DNA from: Spongospora subterranea f. sp. subterranea
Taxonomy: Eukaryota; Endomyxa: Phytomyxea; Phytomyxea; Plasmodiophorida
Assembly (NCBI GenBank): GCA_049724395.1
Contig: JAUGWO010000194.1
Location: forward strand, 62,001 to 126,000
Direction of reading: 5' to 3'
Length of the DNA stretch: 64,000 nt
Shown here in pieces: positions 49,888 through 61,560 of this stretch; position 1 is the stretch's first letter, and every line of letters begins with the position of its first letter. A program made the position numbers and the translations under genes. The notes below the pieces were generated by a model that worked only from the letters and a program-made list of their open reading frames with translations, had not been told where the DNA came from and ran no database searches.

Positions 49888-50550
49888 AAGCCGGCCGGAC
49901 CACAAATCAGGTCGACAAAGGCCACGACGCGATAACGCAAGGGAAGGCCAGACGGGGATCGGTGGCGATCGGGTTCGAGGAAGACCTCGTGGGTCGGCCG
50001 TCCACGTCGATCATATCGGATGAAAATCAAGGCGGATTATCGCATCGAGATCGGACCGCGTTGCAACACGACGCCAACGACAACGCCTTGGCCGTCAACC
50101 AGGATAGGTCCAAGACTGCGTCTACGCCAAGGTCGCCATCGGTCAAGGCCTCGGCGATTGCGTTTCCGAAGGGCAGCGATTGTCGCAGGGCGCCAATTCC
50201 AACGATCGGGTGCTGGAGCGGGACAGCGGCGATGGATTGACCACTAGTTCGGATTCAACAACTGTCACAGAATTCGATATCGGTGGGAAAACAGTGATTA
50301 AAGGTAAAGGAATTGGCATTGACGCCGTTCCTTTTGAACAATAAAGGACTGAAATTTGACATTCATCGCCATCGTGTTGGAACGCGGTCCGATCCCCGAT
50401 GATGTGATAATCCGCCCCGATCTCATCCGACATGATCGACGTGGACGGCCGACCCCACGAGGTGACTCACATCGATCCCCGTCTGGCCTTTCTTGCGCTA
50501 TCGCGTCGTGGCTCTTGTCGACCTGATTCGTGGTCAGGCCTTTTGTTTTA
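49888..50550. repeat. Inverted duplication of an unknown GC-rich sequence
   Basis: 49888-50075 and 50375-50550 are diverged inverted copies. The left arm on plus and the right arm on minus both encode TTNQVDK.HDAI.Q. Origin unknown; it abuts the copia fragment. Confidence 0.75.
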
Positions 50551-50929
50551 CAACAATTTATTAAGTGTACTCCCTTTAACTCGAAATAAGTGTCGGGTGA
50601 GTTTGTTTCAAATAAAAAGTGTCGCAATTGCGCATGTGACTGTGAAGCGGTCTCTCGTGACACTGTGTCGATATCTGTACAAGTATAGGACTATGGGCAT
50701 GTCAGGTAACGGAACATGGTGATTGTATTCCTAACACTTTTTCCGCAACTAATCTGAACTGGGAGCTGGTTTTGTAACAGCGGTGACTTCTTTCCCATAT
50801 GAAGAATTTTAATCGTTCTCACATTCTCGTTTTAGTGTCTCGACCATACAGGTCTATAATGTGAGAAAGACGCAGTTCAAGGTCTGAACTGGCATCTCAG
50901 CAAATGGTGTTTCAACTGCTGCGATCAGT

Positions 50930-52043
50930 TCATCGATATTGTTGTTCAGTTTCTTCTTCTGGACTTCTTTCAATTGCTCGAAAAAAACCTAAATCCAACG
51001 CGTTAAGGTCAGGGTTATTCGCCGGCTGGAATCTCATGTTGATATTGAGGTTTTCTATGGACGCCGCTGCCTGCAGAAACGCTTCGTCATCATTGTATAT
51101 GAGGTTTTGCATCATCCTGTTGGATAAATATTGGAGCCCGAATATCATGCTCAACTTGCCATCTTCTCCCAATAGCAAACAGCAACTGCTCTATCAGGCA
51201 TTTCCGGTAGGCACTTTGATCCACATTTTTATTTCCGTCGTTCCTCGGGGACGTTTCTTGCTTGCTCTCTGCGCTTGACGCTGGGTCACAAAAGGCCAGA
51301 TACCTAGCTTTCCGTAAAAAATCAATGTTCCATTGCAGTCGAAAACCGGCCTTGCGACAGCGGCCAAGAACATGACCTTCAAGAATAAAAAGCTTTTGCC
51401 TTGGCAGCAACGTACTGGTTCTTCTTCTGTCGGAACAATGTAATATCTTCGTGCATCCTGAGTCAAATAAGACCATTTTTCATCCACGTGGATAATATCC
51501 AACATTGGCGATAAGGTTGCGCTCGCGTCTGCCAGACTTATGATTTGAGGATGGTGAAAACAAAACCGGACCCTTTCTATCTCATTGACCGGTAAAGCTT
51601 TGGTTTCAACTTGTTTGTGTGTTTTCTAAGCTTCCCGTCCCTGAAACGGCGGAACAACTTTCCAATAGACATATTGATTGCTGTGCCAATGTGGCCAAGT
51701 TTCGGCGCTGTTGTAACGGCACCTCTCGAACCTTATCCTGGTCTAAACACAGTTTTTTCTCCCCACGTGTCCTTTTTTCTTGACAGAACGTTCATTTGAG
51801 TTCCAGCTTCTCGCATTCCTTATGCCTGTTCCAAACCCTCTCGATCGTACACCCATTGAATTGCAGTTGATCAGATAGCCCCTTAATGGATCCGCGTTTC
51901 AATTTTCCGCTGGCACTTTCCGTTAGAAGTTTTCCGTAAATCATCTGGCGGGCGTCATTCGTCAAATTGGCCTTGACCTTGAGGCGACTGAATCGTGTAC
52001 TCCAGCCGCGGAACTTCACCCTCCACATCTGCATCGGAAGCAC
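50930..52043 (-). mobile_element. Plant-type mariner (DD39D) transposase, frameshifted
   Basis: N-terminal HTH region with KLLTESASGKLKRGSIKGLS (about 51920) then a gap. Catalytic part: first Asp in HVDEKWSYLTQ, VMFLAAVARPVFD, second Asp in IFIQQDDAKPHI, third Asp in PDLNALDLGFF. Spacing suits DD39D. At least two frame breaks. Known relatives are plant and protist mariner-like elements, parents of Stowaway MITEs. Terminal repeats not located. Confidence 0.88.
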
Positions 52044-52539
52044 TGCTGTAAGCGTTTATTCCTTGTTAAGATTGCAGTTCGTCATGGTCAAAGTTCGGCG
52101 ATCTGTTCTTACGAATAGTCAATGTTGATAGGTTCATTACAATCGATTCCATTATGTAATGAGATCATTATCATCACGGCTGAATAACGTTGTACACTCA
52201 CTAATTCCATTATTGTTCCCCAAAGACTATAGAGATTCAAATGTGCCGAGATTTGGCGTAAAGGACTTCCATGTTCTCAACACAAGAATTGGCAATTGAG
52301 ATCGAAACCCGCACTATATTAAGCATTCCAATTATAGATGAAAGTGCTGCCATTATTCTGGCCATGCGGGCTGAACTTGACGAAAATAAGACCGTAAGTC
52401 GTCTTGGGGACGGTGCCATGGTGACGACTCGTCTGGCAAACGACACTCACATGTCGGCGGGGACGCAAAATGCTTTACCAAGCACCCCGAGCTTTATATT
52501 GACTACAAGAATGTCAACGTGGCTTCCATTTATCAAAAG

Positions 52540-52700
52540 GTATCCAGCCTTCATAGCGTTCCCGCCAGATGATTCACGAAAAACTTTCAATGCAAAGTGC
52601 CAACGGAAATTAAAACGCGGATCCATTATCATGCAATTCAATGACGTGATTTTTTCGACAGAACAACATTAAATCCAGAACATTGATGAGCGCGCCAAGG
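52540..52700 (+). pseudogene. Possible mariner N-terminal relic
   Basis: QRKLKRGSII followed by MQFNDVIFSTEQ and IDERAK resembles the HTH region of the mariner next door (KLKRGSIKG...). Short and weak. Confidence 0.35.
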
Positions 52701-53440
52701 TCCGATTCACCAGAACAGGATCGCAGAGGCCTTTTACTCTATCACTCATGAAAGACCTTTTACTCCTATCGCTCATCATGGTTGGGCGAATATAAGAACG
52801 GAGAACATATCTTGAACGGATTTAAATCCGAATGAATTTCCTAGACCGTAAATAGTTCGAAGGAACAAGTCGAACCGCCGATTGGTTCCGGTAGTGAGAT
52901 ATCAGGCAATACGATATCACACACAGTTCGTGATCCCGAACCGTTATCGCTATTAGCATCGGGCCACTTCACATACCTGTTCGATCATCGAGCAGTTGGG
53001 CACCATCACCGCTTTGTGCACATAGAACTTGACCTCCCCCGATAAACTAGAACTAAATGCTCAATGATTCGTTATTGTACAACGCCTTCAAAGCTGATTT
53101 TTCATGCTGGACATCATCGAACCCAGCACCTATTCACGGTCGTCTTGCGTAGCAGCAATTGTCCAGAATTCGTTGTGCAGAATCCGGCCCAACGATCATG
53201 TGGTCATCATATCTGTTGTACCCAGCGATTGCGATTATTAATCCCTTTGTGCCCAAATACACTACGCTTGAGGTTGCTAGCGTCCGTTACCCTGCACAAA
53301 TCGTTTGCATCGACCAACCTGGCCGGCAACCACCGCCATGACCAACGAACTGAACCAACCCAAAACCAAACGCCCAACACCTATGGCGATAATCCTCGCA
53401 AACTCATTCGCAAACGAGAAGCCTGACAACCCTTCAAAAA
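52680..53440 (-). pseudogene. Decayed tandem copy of the BTB g gene 5' part and flank
   Basis: 52680-53095 matches 54270-54715 (BTB coding part) with indels and stops; 53150-53425 matches 54785-55050 (5' flank; shared GCTAGCGTCCGTTACCCTGC). A segmental direct duplication with about 1.6-kb offset, this copy dead. Confidence 0.85.
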
Positions 53441-53803
53441 AACGCCAAACTGGATTGTCGGAAATGCTGAGCGATATCTGATTTATACGCCATCGATACC
53501 AAATGTCTTTTCTGACCGATGTGCTCGAGCGATAGCATCAATGCGATTATTGTATTCGTACATATGATCTATCTGGCCGGAATCCCGTTCCCATCACTGG
53601 CGGAATCTATGGCAGAAGGTCATAAGAATCTTAATCGTACAACCCGGTCAGGGAAGTAAAGGGAACGATATGGGCCAGACAACTTGATGTGGTTCTCTAT
53701 GAACTGATGACAAAAACCCGGTTCTGTATCAGACGAATGTTGTCGACGCGTATAGGAAATGAGAACGATTTATTTGGACATTTTATGTAAAGAACAAGCT
53801 ACA

Positions 53804-54730
53804 TCAACCATCGTTGCCACTGCAATAACGGCAATTTCTGGATGGAATTTGCTGCAACCGATCCAACACGATTTTGTACAATATCAAATGCGAATCAGCT
53901 TGGCCCGACTCAAGGTTGGTGGCAATGCGATTTGTGCGGTTATGAACCTGGTTGACAATTGCCCTCGTTGCCCAGGATTGTGATAGGATCCCATACCCAG
54001 CAAGAAGGCATTGCAGACGATCCCGCTGGGTGATGATGATCTGATCGTCATTCTCATCCCAATCGACGTCAATTTCGGGATCCACTTGACTGCAATATTT
54101 CAACAAGAGGTCGAATGTGAGAAATGTAGGCGATTTGATGTGCCCCAGTAGATCCAGAAACTCATCCGTCTCCATCTTGGATATACAGGCGGCGGATGCA
54201 ACTGTTATTGTCCCAACAAATTTCAGTATTGTTTGGCGCAATTCAACGAGGAGATACTTGCGACAGAACAAAAGCAAATCCAGAACATTTGATGGGTGCA
54301 ACACAATCCGATTCACCAGGACATGGTCGCAGAGACTTTTGACGTTATCGCTCATCATGAAGTTGGCGATTATCAGAACGGAGAGCACATCGGCAATAGA
54401 CTTAAATTCAAATGGGTTTTCTAGACCGTAAACAGTCCGAAGGAACAGGCCAAACACCCGATTGGCGTTCTCAGGTGAACGTTGCACAGATCCGAATGAC
54501 TCTGGTAGTGCGATTTCGGGCAATACGATATCACATACAGTTCGTGATCCCGAACCGTTATCATCATCATCATCGGGCCAATTCACGTATTGTTCGATCA
54601 TCGAGCAGTTGGGCGCCATCACCGCTTTGTGCACATAGAACTTGACCTCCTCCGATAAACTCAGAACTAAATCGCTCAATGATTCGTTATTGTACAACGC
54701 ATCTGACGCTGATTTCATGGTAGCAATCAT
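53804..54730 (-). CDS. BTB/POZ domain protein
   Basis: About 308 residues, no introns. BTB features: SLSDLVLSLSEEVKFYVHKA (D..L.......F..HK), then an acidic insert of Asp residues, IVLPEIALPESF, VFGLFLRTVYGLENPF, and BACK-like helices (LLFCRKYLLVELRQTI; LLKYCSQVDPEIDVDWDEND). Known: BTB proteins often act as Cullin-3 adaptors. The ATG at 54730 is used; 54718 is an alternative. The adjacent copy at 52.7-53.4 kb is dead. Confidence 0.75.
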   Translation of the reverse strand: MIATMKSASDALYNNESLSDLVLSLSEEVKFYVHKAVMAPNCSMIEQYVNWPDDDDDNGSGSRTVCDIVLPEIALPESFGSVQRSPENANRVFGLFLRTVYGLENPFEFKSIADVLSVLIIANFMMSDNVKSLCDHVLVNRIVLHPSNVLDLLLFCRKYLLVELRQTILKFVGTITVASAACISKMETDEFLDLLGHIKSPTFLTFDLLLKYCSQVDPEIDVDWDENDDQIIITQRDRLQCLLAGYGILSQSWATRAIVNQVHNRTNRIATNLESGQADSHLILYKIVLDRLQQIPSRNCRYCSGNDG

Positions 54731-55092
54731 CGCAACCACCAGAAACTAATTCCGATCGTTTCTTTAATTTACTGGTAGGAAGTGTGGAGAATCCGTTGTG
54801 CAGAATCCGTTCCAGCGATCGTGATCATCAATCTCTTGTACCCAGCGATTGCGATCACAAATCTCTTTGCCCACAAATAAACTACTCTTGGAGGTCGCTA
54901 GCGTCCGTTACCCTGCACAAATCCGTTTGTATCAACCCACCTGGCCGGCAACCATCGCCACGATGAACGAAAACTGGATCAACCCAAAACCAAGGGCCCA
55001 TCACCTGTGGCGATAACCCTCGCAGGACTCAGAAACAAACAGGAAGCCCGACAACCATGGCCGATGACTATCTGGCCATTATTCACGAATTT

Positions 55093-55570
55093 TCATCGGC
55101 AGAATGGGCATCGCTTGGCTTTGCGGTGCAGCAGAAAACGATTAAAACCTACTCGAAGAGACCAACCCGCGACCCTGCACAAGATAATTGAGGATGCGAT
55201 CTGATTTGAATTAGTCTGCGAGGCAAAATGTATTTCATTGCTGATCCAAACATCTGGGCAACAAAAAGGCGTCTCAGGGAGCAATGTATACTTCACTCCC
55301 GTCGATACTCCAGCCAGGCCACAGGCACCCATGATCAACAAACGATGTCATTTGGACGTTATCGATCCTAGTTTCAACTTTGAAGGCGGTCCACCCGATG
55401 AAGGAATCGTCGTTATTGTGGCGGGGACCACTGGGTACGAAATGTACTCCTGCTGAACAGCAAGCGGCGTTCAAGATATCAAGAAACTGGGAAAGACCAA
55501 GCGCATCATAAAACGACTCCAGAGAAATGTTCGAAACGTTGTGACAATTGGCGGGTTCGGATTCAGCCAT
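55093..55570 (-). CDS. Uncertain open frames, unknown
   Basis: A 98-codon frame (MAESEPANCHNVSNISLESF...) ends at 55274, and a second frame (WISNEIHFASQTNSNQIASS) follows in another phase. May be one small gene with a splice. No family recognised. Confidence 0.25.
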
Positions 55571-55604
55571 AGACGAAGACGACTATTTGAACTGAACCAT
55601 GACG

Positions 55605-55690
55605 CGATGGCGTCATGCTATGGCTGTATATCTATCGGGAGGAATTTTGAGAGCCATAGCTAAGGTTGATTCATTGATCTGATCCATCAT
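55605..55690 (+). pseudogene. Decayed copy of the 44.4-kb gene start
   Basis: Shares GATGGCGTCATGC, TATATCTATC and GCCATAGCTAA...TTGA with 44399-44510. Short remnant. Confidence 0.5.
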
Positions 55691-56034
55691 GCAAGTTGTT
55701 TATCAGACGAATGTTAAAACTAAGAGATTCGACACAAATCATACAAAATGTCACACATACACCTAGACCCGAGAACTTGAAGAGTTCACAATCATGAACA
55801 ATCCTGAAAACCAGCCAGAGACAACAACACATTAGATGTCACACTGGCGAATAGAAAAACGGCAAAACAGATAGCGAAATTCGAAGTCCACCAGGATTTG
55901 CCAATGATCATCTACCGACAACAATTGAAACCAGTATTCGAGGAAAACTAAAACCACAGACACCGCTTAATAGGGAACGGGTCAAAAATCAACAACAAAG
56001 ACACTAGCGGCAGCCATCGGTAAACGATCAGATC

Positions 56035-57910
56035 ATGATATGGGTCTGTGTCCACATTCACTGCAATGCTACAACAAAGCATTCGATATCGATACGTTGG
56101 ATTGACCAGGCGCACGTTCTGGAACAACAACTGAAAACGGCACTTCTAAGAATCAAACTCAGACGCAAGTTGCACACAGCGACACGCTCACGAAAAATTG
56201 AAACTCAAATATCAACGAGAAAAGAGGTTCTAGACAAAGCCGGCAATAGAGTTCCAGAACCAATATGTCAAAGCCAAAAAACAGAAACATCTGACAATAA
56301 TGGTCAAAACAGCATTTGAGAATAAAACAGGAGCACCAATCTGGAGCCTGGTAAAACAGATCAGTCCACAAACAAACAGAAGAAAAAAGAAATATGAAAC
56401 CTTCACCAATGAAGCAAAAGAAGAGGTTGAAAACATCGCCTCGAAAGTTGAAGAAATCTATAGTGCACCAAATCTCGAACTGACTGAAATAGAAAAACTG
56501 TGGCACGAATTACTCCTGGAAGAATTATTGAAAGAGCGATTGGAAACACCAACAGCAAATATCACTATCAGAGAACTGGAAAGAGTAGTTAAAAAAGCCA
56601 ACAGCAAATCTGCTGGAGGAATAGACGGAACCCCAACAGTCTGATTAAACCCATGTGCACTAATCACATAATCAAGGACGCACTCCTAAAGGCAATCATT
56701 ACCGATATTATCGAGATTGGGTACTTTCCACAGGACCCCAAAGCGAAACCAGGAGAATATCGACCGATGTCACTATTGCCTAGCATAGCTAAGATTGTGG
56801 AAGGAATAATTGAACATAGAATACGACAACAAGCGAGTGAGGCCATACCAAATAACCAATCTGGATGTCGGCCAGCACACAGTACAACATATGCACTGTT
56901 GAGACTGCTACATAATGCAGGATTAGCGGCGGCAAAAGACCAACAATTCGCCATGATTGTATACGATCTCATGAAAAAAAAAAAAGCATTCGATAGACGA
57001 ACACTGATAATCCAGAAAATGAGGAGAACGGGGATAGATCCATATCTGATACTCCCCCTGTTCGGAAATAAGAGTCCCATTTCAAACAACTGTGTGGATT
57101 AAGGCCAGTTTTAGCGCCATCCAGTTGATTTCAACATGCATTGGAATATACTGTACAGCATAGGTGCCGTCTCTGTCAGCGTCAGCAATAATTACTTGCC
57201 TCGCCGAGGTAAAAGCTGGGATTCATCCCAAATCTTCCAACGGCACCGCTGCTTTCACATAGCTGAGTTTTATTTTGAAAACTTGTCAGCACCTGTAGTA
57301 GGTCCGAGTTTGCCCTTTGAAATCATCAAGTCACTGAGAAGTACCATAGATGGAGAGCAACAAGTTCCCGAATATCTTATCGTTGATGCAGATTTCGCAC
57401 GAAGGAAGGGAAAATAAACTTTACAGATAGTCAAAGACGTGTAATTTATGAATATTTTTTCAAAAATGAGTGTCGCAGGAAAAGGGACTCTTATTTCCGA
57501 ACGGAGGGAGTAATACTGATCATCGCTGGCTAAAAAACCGATTATTTCAAGGGAATTACAGAAACACCAGTTCTAAATTACATAGACAGGAGAATGGTAT
57601 TCCACAGGGATCCAGTATAAGCGTATTGCTGTGGATAATCTGACGCCCCTATAGAGTCTAATAACAGTAATGTGTATTGTGGATGACACAAACACAATGG
57701 GCTATTGAAGACACAAAACAGGAAGTACTCACAAAACTGAGAAGTGATAGTGCTAAACTACAAGAATGGTGTAAAACCAACAGGATCAACATCCAATGGC
57801 TCAAAACAAATTGTTTAATGAATACTCACCCACAGACAAATGGTTTATCAGCGGACAACTATATAAACTACAGAAACAAAAGCTGGGCCCACGATTCTGA
57901 TATTGTTTGA
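56035..57910 (+). mobile_element. Non-LTR retrotransposon (LINE) reverse transcriptase, broken
   Basis: Plus-strand RT blocks: KSAGGIDGTP (56610), GEYRPMSLLPSIAKIVEGII (56755), NNQSGCRPAHSTTYALLRLL (56850), a catalytic YDL...KAFDR with a poly-A expansion (56965-57000), then after the inserted element LKNRLFQGN, NGIPQGSSISVLLW (57595-57640), and the active-site-like CIVDDTNTM (about 57672). Frames are broken by at least three indels. No endonuclease seen. Confidence 0.85.
57052..57510. mobile_element. Stowaway-like TIR element inserted in the LINE
   Basis: 27-bp terminal inverted repeats (57052-57078 and 57484-57510; 25 of 27 match), outer end CTCCCTCCGTTCGG on the right, flanked by TA on both sides (57050-57051, 57511-57512). 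Length 459 bp. The LINE sequence resumes in the expected RT order after it. The interior holds a 93-codon open frame (57136-57417). The TIR start matches the known Stowaway consensus CTCCCTCCGT. Confidence 0.85.
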
Positions 57911-58866
57911 TCAGGTTTGCCTGCAGGTCTCGACGAAGCGGTTGCTGATCGCCCGGCATGTCGCGGCGGCAGCAGTGTTGACGCATTATGGCGACGCGAC
58001 GGTTCTGTATGACGCCACGATACAGGTCAAGTCGCTGACATGCATGACCACTTGACCAGCCATCTGGCGCTCAATCAGCGCGTGTAACACCACGGTGGGT
58101 TCACAGACGTGGGACCAGTTGTTCTTGGCCGAAGCCCTGACTGCGTCCCGTTTCTAACGAGGCCAAAATGGAGGTATTTGTTTGCACTCATTGAGGTGAG
58201 GTCGGGTTTCACGGGTCACGATCCCAGGTCGTGTCGCGTTTGTGTATGGTATTCTGCAAGGACACGGCACAGATGCGGTATCACTGGCGAAGAGACCACG
58301 ACCCAACAGTACAGGTGCCGGCGCGTGATCAGGCTTTCACTGGAGAAGCTGATCGCTCGGCCTGACCGGATTTCCAGGTTCTCGCGAAAAAATGCCACCT
58401 CGACGTGGACCGGCTTATCGCGCGAAAGGTTCGAACCCCGTTCGCGGGTGTGGCAGCGTCAGCCGTTGATATCGTAGACGACCCATCAATGGAACAAGTT
58501 CTCGCCATGGTGGGGAGGCTGAGCAAGCCTGGTCGGCTGTCCTATCGTATGCTTGTTTGGGTGTGGTATTGTATGACAATAACTAGACCTATTGCTTGCA
58601 ACAGCCATTTCCATTTGCGACAGTCCAGGAGGAGGACAGTCAGTTGTCCGTCTCAACAATCTTTGTGAGAATTCAGTACGTCATGACCCAACCCCCACAA
58701 AACAAAAACCACCGAAATTGCTGGATGAAGCAGCCGCTCGCGTGGCACTTCAGATTTGTGGATCGAGTTGCTGGCTTTGTATTCGGGCTCACTAGTCAAC
58801 TTAATCACGTAGGATTCTTGCCAACGAGGCGCAATGAAGATGCCGGCGTTATGACAAATATGTTAC
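57911..58866. other. No recognisable gene; GC-richer DNA
   Basis: Several frames on both strands around 58100-58480, none with recognisable motifs. Possibly a fragment of an unknown coding sequence. Confidence 0.25.
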
Positions 58867-59370
58867 ATGGGATTTGCATCGAAAGCGTACGGGCACCGAC
58901 ATCTCAAAGCGAAGCATGTCTTGGACATCTCGGACTGCATAGATCGCGTCCCCGACACCGGACGTGCGTTTATATTGAGGGCGTGCGTCGCTGTTATTGA
59001 TCCGGTGCAAAAATTAATCCTTCGACCGAGGCCAGAGCACATTTCGCCATGCATCATTGCGTGTGACGTCCCGAATTCCCTTGTTCGAGGAGGGACAACA
59101 TGTGCCCGCATTGGCATTGACACCGCGCCCCCCGTCGGTTATTGCATCGTTGTCTGTCCAGTGCCACTGACAATTGATTGTAGATCACAAATGCGACAGT
59201 TGGCAGCGAATCTAGCTGCCATCCACGAAGCGGTCAGGCTCCCAACCGATTTTGATAAGGGGCATGAGGCGCAAGTCCGTTGCTCAATCATCATACATTC
59301 GAACTTAAAATTACTGCAAAGGCTACTCAGCAACGAGGATATGCTGAAACATTCGTCCGTACGGAACTGA
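58867..59370 (+). CDS. Open frame of 167 codons, unknown
   Basis: Frame with RAFILRACVAVIDPVQKLIL and ISPCIIACDVPNSLVRGG. No signal peptide or known motif. Its 3' end lies inside the inverted duplication at 59301-59719. Confidence 0.35.
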   Translation: MGFASKAYGHRHLKAKHVLDISDCIDRVPDTGRAFILRACVAVIDPVQKLILRPRPEHISPCIIACDVPNSLVRGGTTCARIGIDTAPPVGYCIVVCPVPLTIDCRSQMRQLAANLAAIHEAVRLPTDFDKGHEAQVRCSIIIHSNLKLLQRLLSNEDMLKHSSVRN

Positions 59371-59719
59371 CGCTGCAAAGGGCTGAATCACCGTTCCAGA
59401 AGACCTAACCCCCCATGCCCAACGCATCCACCGTTCGCAACCGCCGGCCTGTCCCCTCCTCAATACGTGCGACTGATGATGAGGTGGTCAACAATTGTCT
59501 GGACAACTTTCGACCGGAGGCCCCAGAAATTTGTTGACCACCTCGTCATCGAGTCGAACAAATTGAGAAGGGGGCAGGCCGGCGGTTGCGGACGGTGGAT
59601 GCGTTTGCCCTGGGTTTAGATCTTTGGACATGGGCGGTTCAGCCCTTTGCAGCGTCAGTTAACTAGACTAACCAATGCAATCAGCATATCTCGTTGCTGA
59701 GTAGCCTTTGCAGTTCAAG
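59301..59719. repeat. Imperfect palindrome, arms about 190 bp
   Basis: 59301-59493 and 59527-59719 are inverted copies with scattered mismatches (shared CTGCAAAGGCTACTCAGCAA, CGCTGCAAAGGGCTGAA, GAGGTGGTCAACAA). Spacer about 33 bp. Confidence 0.9.
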
Positions 59720-59767
59720 ATTGCAGATTCGCCGACTTCGTAGCCGACCGGCGAATCTGCAATCTTG
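59718..59767. repeat. Short hairpin
   Basis: AAGATTGCAGATTCGCC pairs with GGCGAATCTGCAATCTT around a 16-bp loop, directly next to the larger palindrome. Confidence 0.85.
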
Positions 59768-59782
59768 AGGTCATGATGTATG

Positions 59783-61560
59783 TCATCCGGATACGTCCGT
59801 GCTTACCGTTGTACGTTGACCATTACGGCTGGAAATGAACTGCTGAGGTGGAGGGAGTCGAGGGCCCAATGATTTCTGAATACGCATTACTACAATGAGA
59901 CAGCACCGATAACTGAGTCGAGATGAATGGGCAGAAGCCATTTTGCCTTGTCCAGCACGGCGTCCTTGCCGCCATACCGCCACCGCAAGGGCTATTTCTC
60001 CCTTAACCGCGGGAGAAAATAAGTGTCCAACAGCCATGCACCAGCGATCCTGAAAGTGGGACGTCCGATTCCCAAACAGTGAGAACATCATCTAGGAATT
60101 GCAAGGATGGGATTAGCCAGACGTCAATGGGTGCCAGAACGCAAACATGAACCTCCTCTATCTGACACACCACAACAAAAATGCCTTGATACTTGCGTTG
60201 CTGGAGATTTTTGCCAAGCGTTATAGTACAGGTGCCGGGCCGGCTGGATGACAAATATCGACTGGCAGCGTCCACTATAATGGAGTCGTTAAAACGATTT
60301 TGCACTGCTTTGATTGACGTCTATACAGAAACGGCGTTAAGACACCCAAACGATCAGGACCTGGCAGTGCAAAATCGTTTTAACGACTCCATTATAGTGG
60401 ACGCTGCCAGTCGATATTTGTCAACAAAATGGCAGCCCCAGTCCTTGGATGAGTAAATGCGGCCCATCAACACACTCATAGTTTCAGGACATCGGAGCTG
60501 TTCACTCTCAATATCCATACCTAGTTCAATGAATAGCACCTTGTTCGATAACTTCACTTTAGTTCTGCAGTGAATTACTTTCAGGTGGCAGCAATTGCAG
60601 CCCCTCGGCATCCAGTCGTCAATGCCGGTTGTTGACCACCGATTCAAAATATCGGGAAGATTGTCACCTAGTTGCGGAACCACCAACGCAGAAATCTCCT
60701 GAGGATTACAATTTCATCAATAATCGTCAATACAAGACTCTTCCCAATCAACATACAATAACAGACAAACTCCTTTCAGAGTAACTATTTTCATGTCCAG
60801 CGTCACAGAAGAGAGATCGCTGAAAAAAAAAAACAATCAGGCGCAATTCGAATCGTTAGTAATCAGTTGACAATATTACATGAAGGAAGGTACAGAAATC
60901 TGAGTGATCATCCACTTGGAACAGTGCTTGCAAAACGGTGGCAGGATTACCAAACTGGCCTGAACGGAAAAGCTTGCGGTCATGTACCACGAACTCGACA
61001 AATTGACTGAGACCGGATTTGAGCAGTCCAGTAATGTTCGTATCTGACGACGCCTCGGACCTGATTTGAAAATGACCAATCATTTTCAAAAAAGGCGCAT
61101 AGCAGCCAGAGTACAGCATTGCATTCATCAGAGTGACATAGAGTTGAGAGTTAGAATTGCACAGATTCAACGAGCAATCTACGTACAGGGCAAAAACTTG
61201 AAACAAGCAAATAAACATTCCAATAAAGACGTGATGTAGCACGTATTATTGTCATGGCAATAACTTTGATACGTAGTCAGTGCATTTCTATCAATGCTAC
61301 GATTTCCTTTAGGGGCGACCTAATTTAGCTTTTACTATATTGTCCGGGCCAACTAATTCCTTAGAAGTGTCAGGGGCTCGCCCGTCATTGGCAAGTTTCC
61401 GATCGCGAACGACAACCGGCGCCTTTCTGGCGTATTTATCGATTTGCCTTTTCCATCGTTCAGCTTGCCCGTATTGAACGGTTACGCCAGATGCGACATC
61501 CTCGAACTCTTGTCGTAAAGACTCCAAGAACATCGTCAAGATTGACATTCCATACACAAG
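59783..61560 (-). CDS. Possible multi-exon gene, unknown
   Basis: Minus-strand segments look coding: LLKSGLSQFVEFVVHDRKLF (about 61010), LFIELGMDIESEQLRCPETM (about 60500), QIEEVHVCVLAPIDVWLIPS and LQFLDDVLTVWESDVPLSG (about 60150-60060). The spacing and beta-rich pattern is reminiscent of very large lipid-transfer proteins, but this is a guess. The perfect inverted repeat at 60250-60422 lies inside it. Confidence 0.3.
60250..60422. repeat. Perfect 59-bp inverted repeat
   Basis: 60250-60308 and 60364-60422 are exact reverse complements; spacer 55 bp. Both arms encode FNDSIIVDAASRYLS, one on each strand. Confidence 0.97.
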
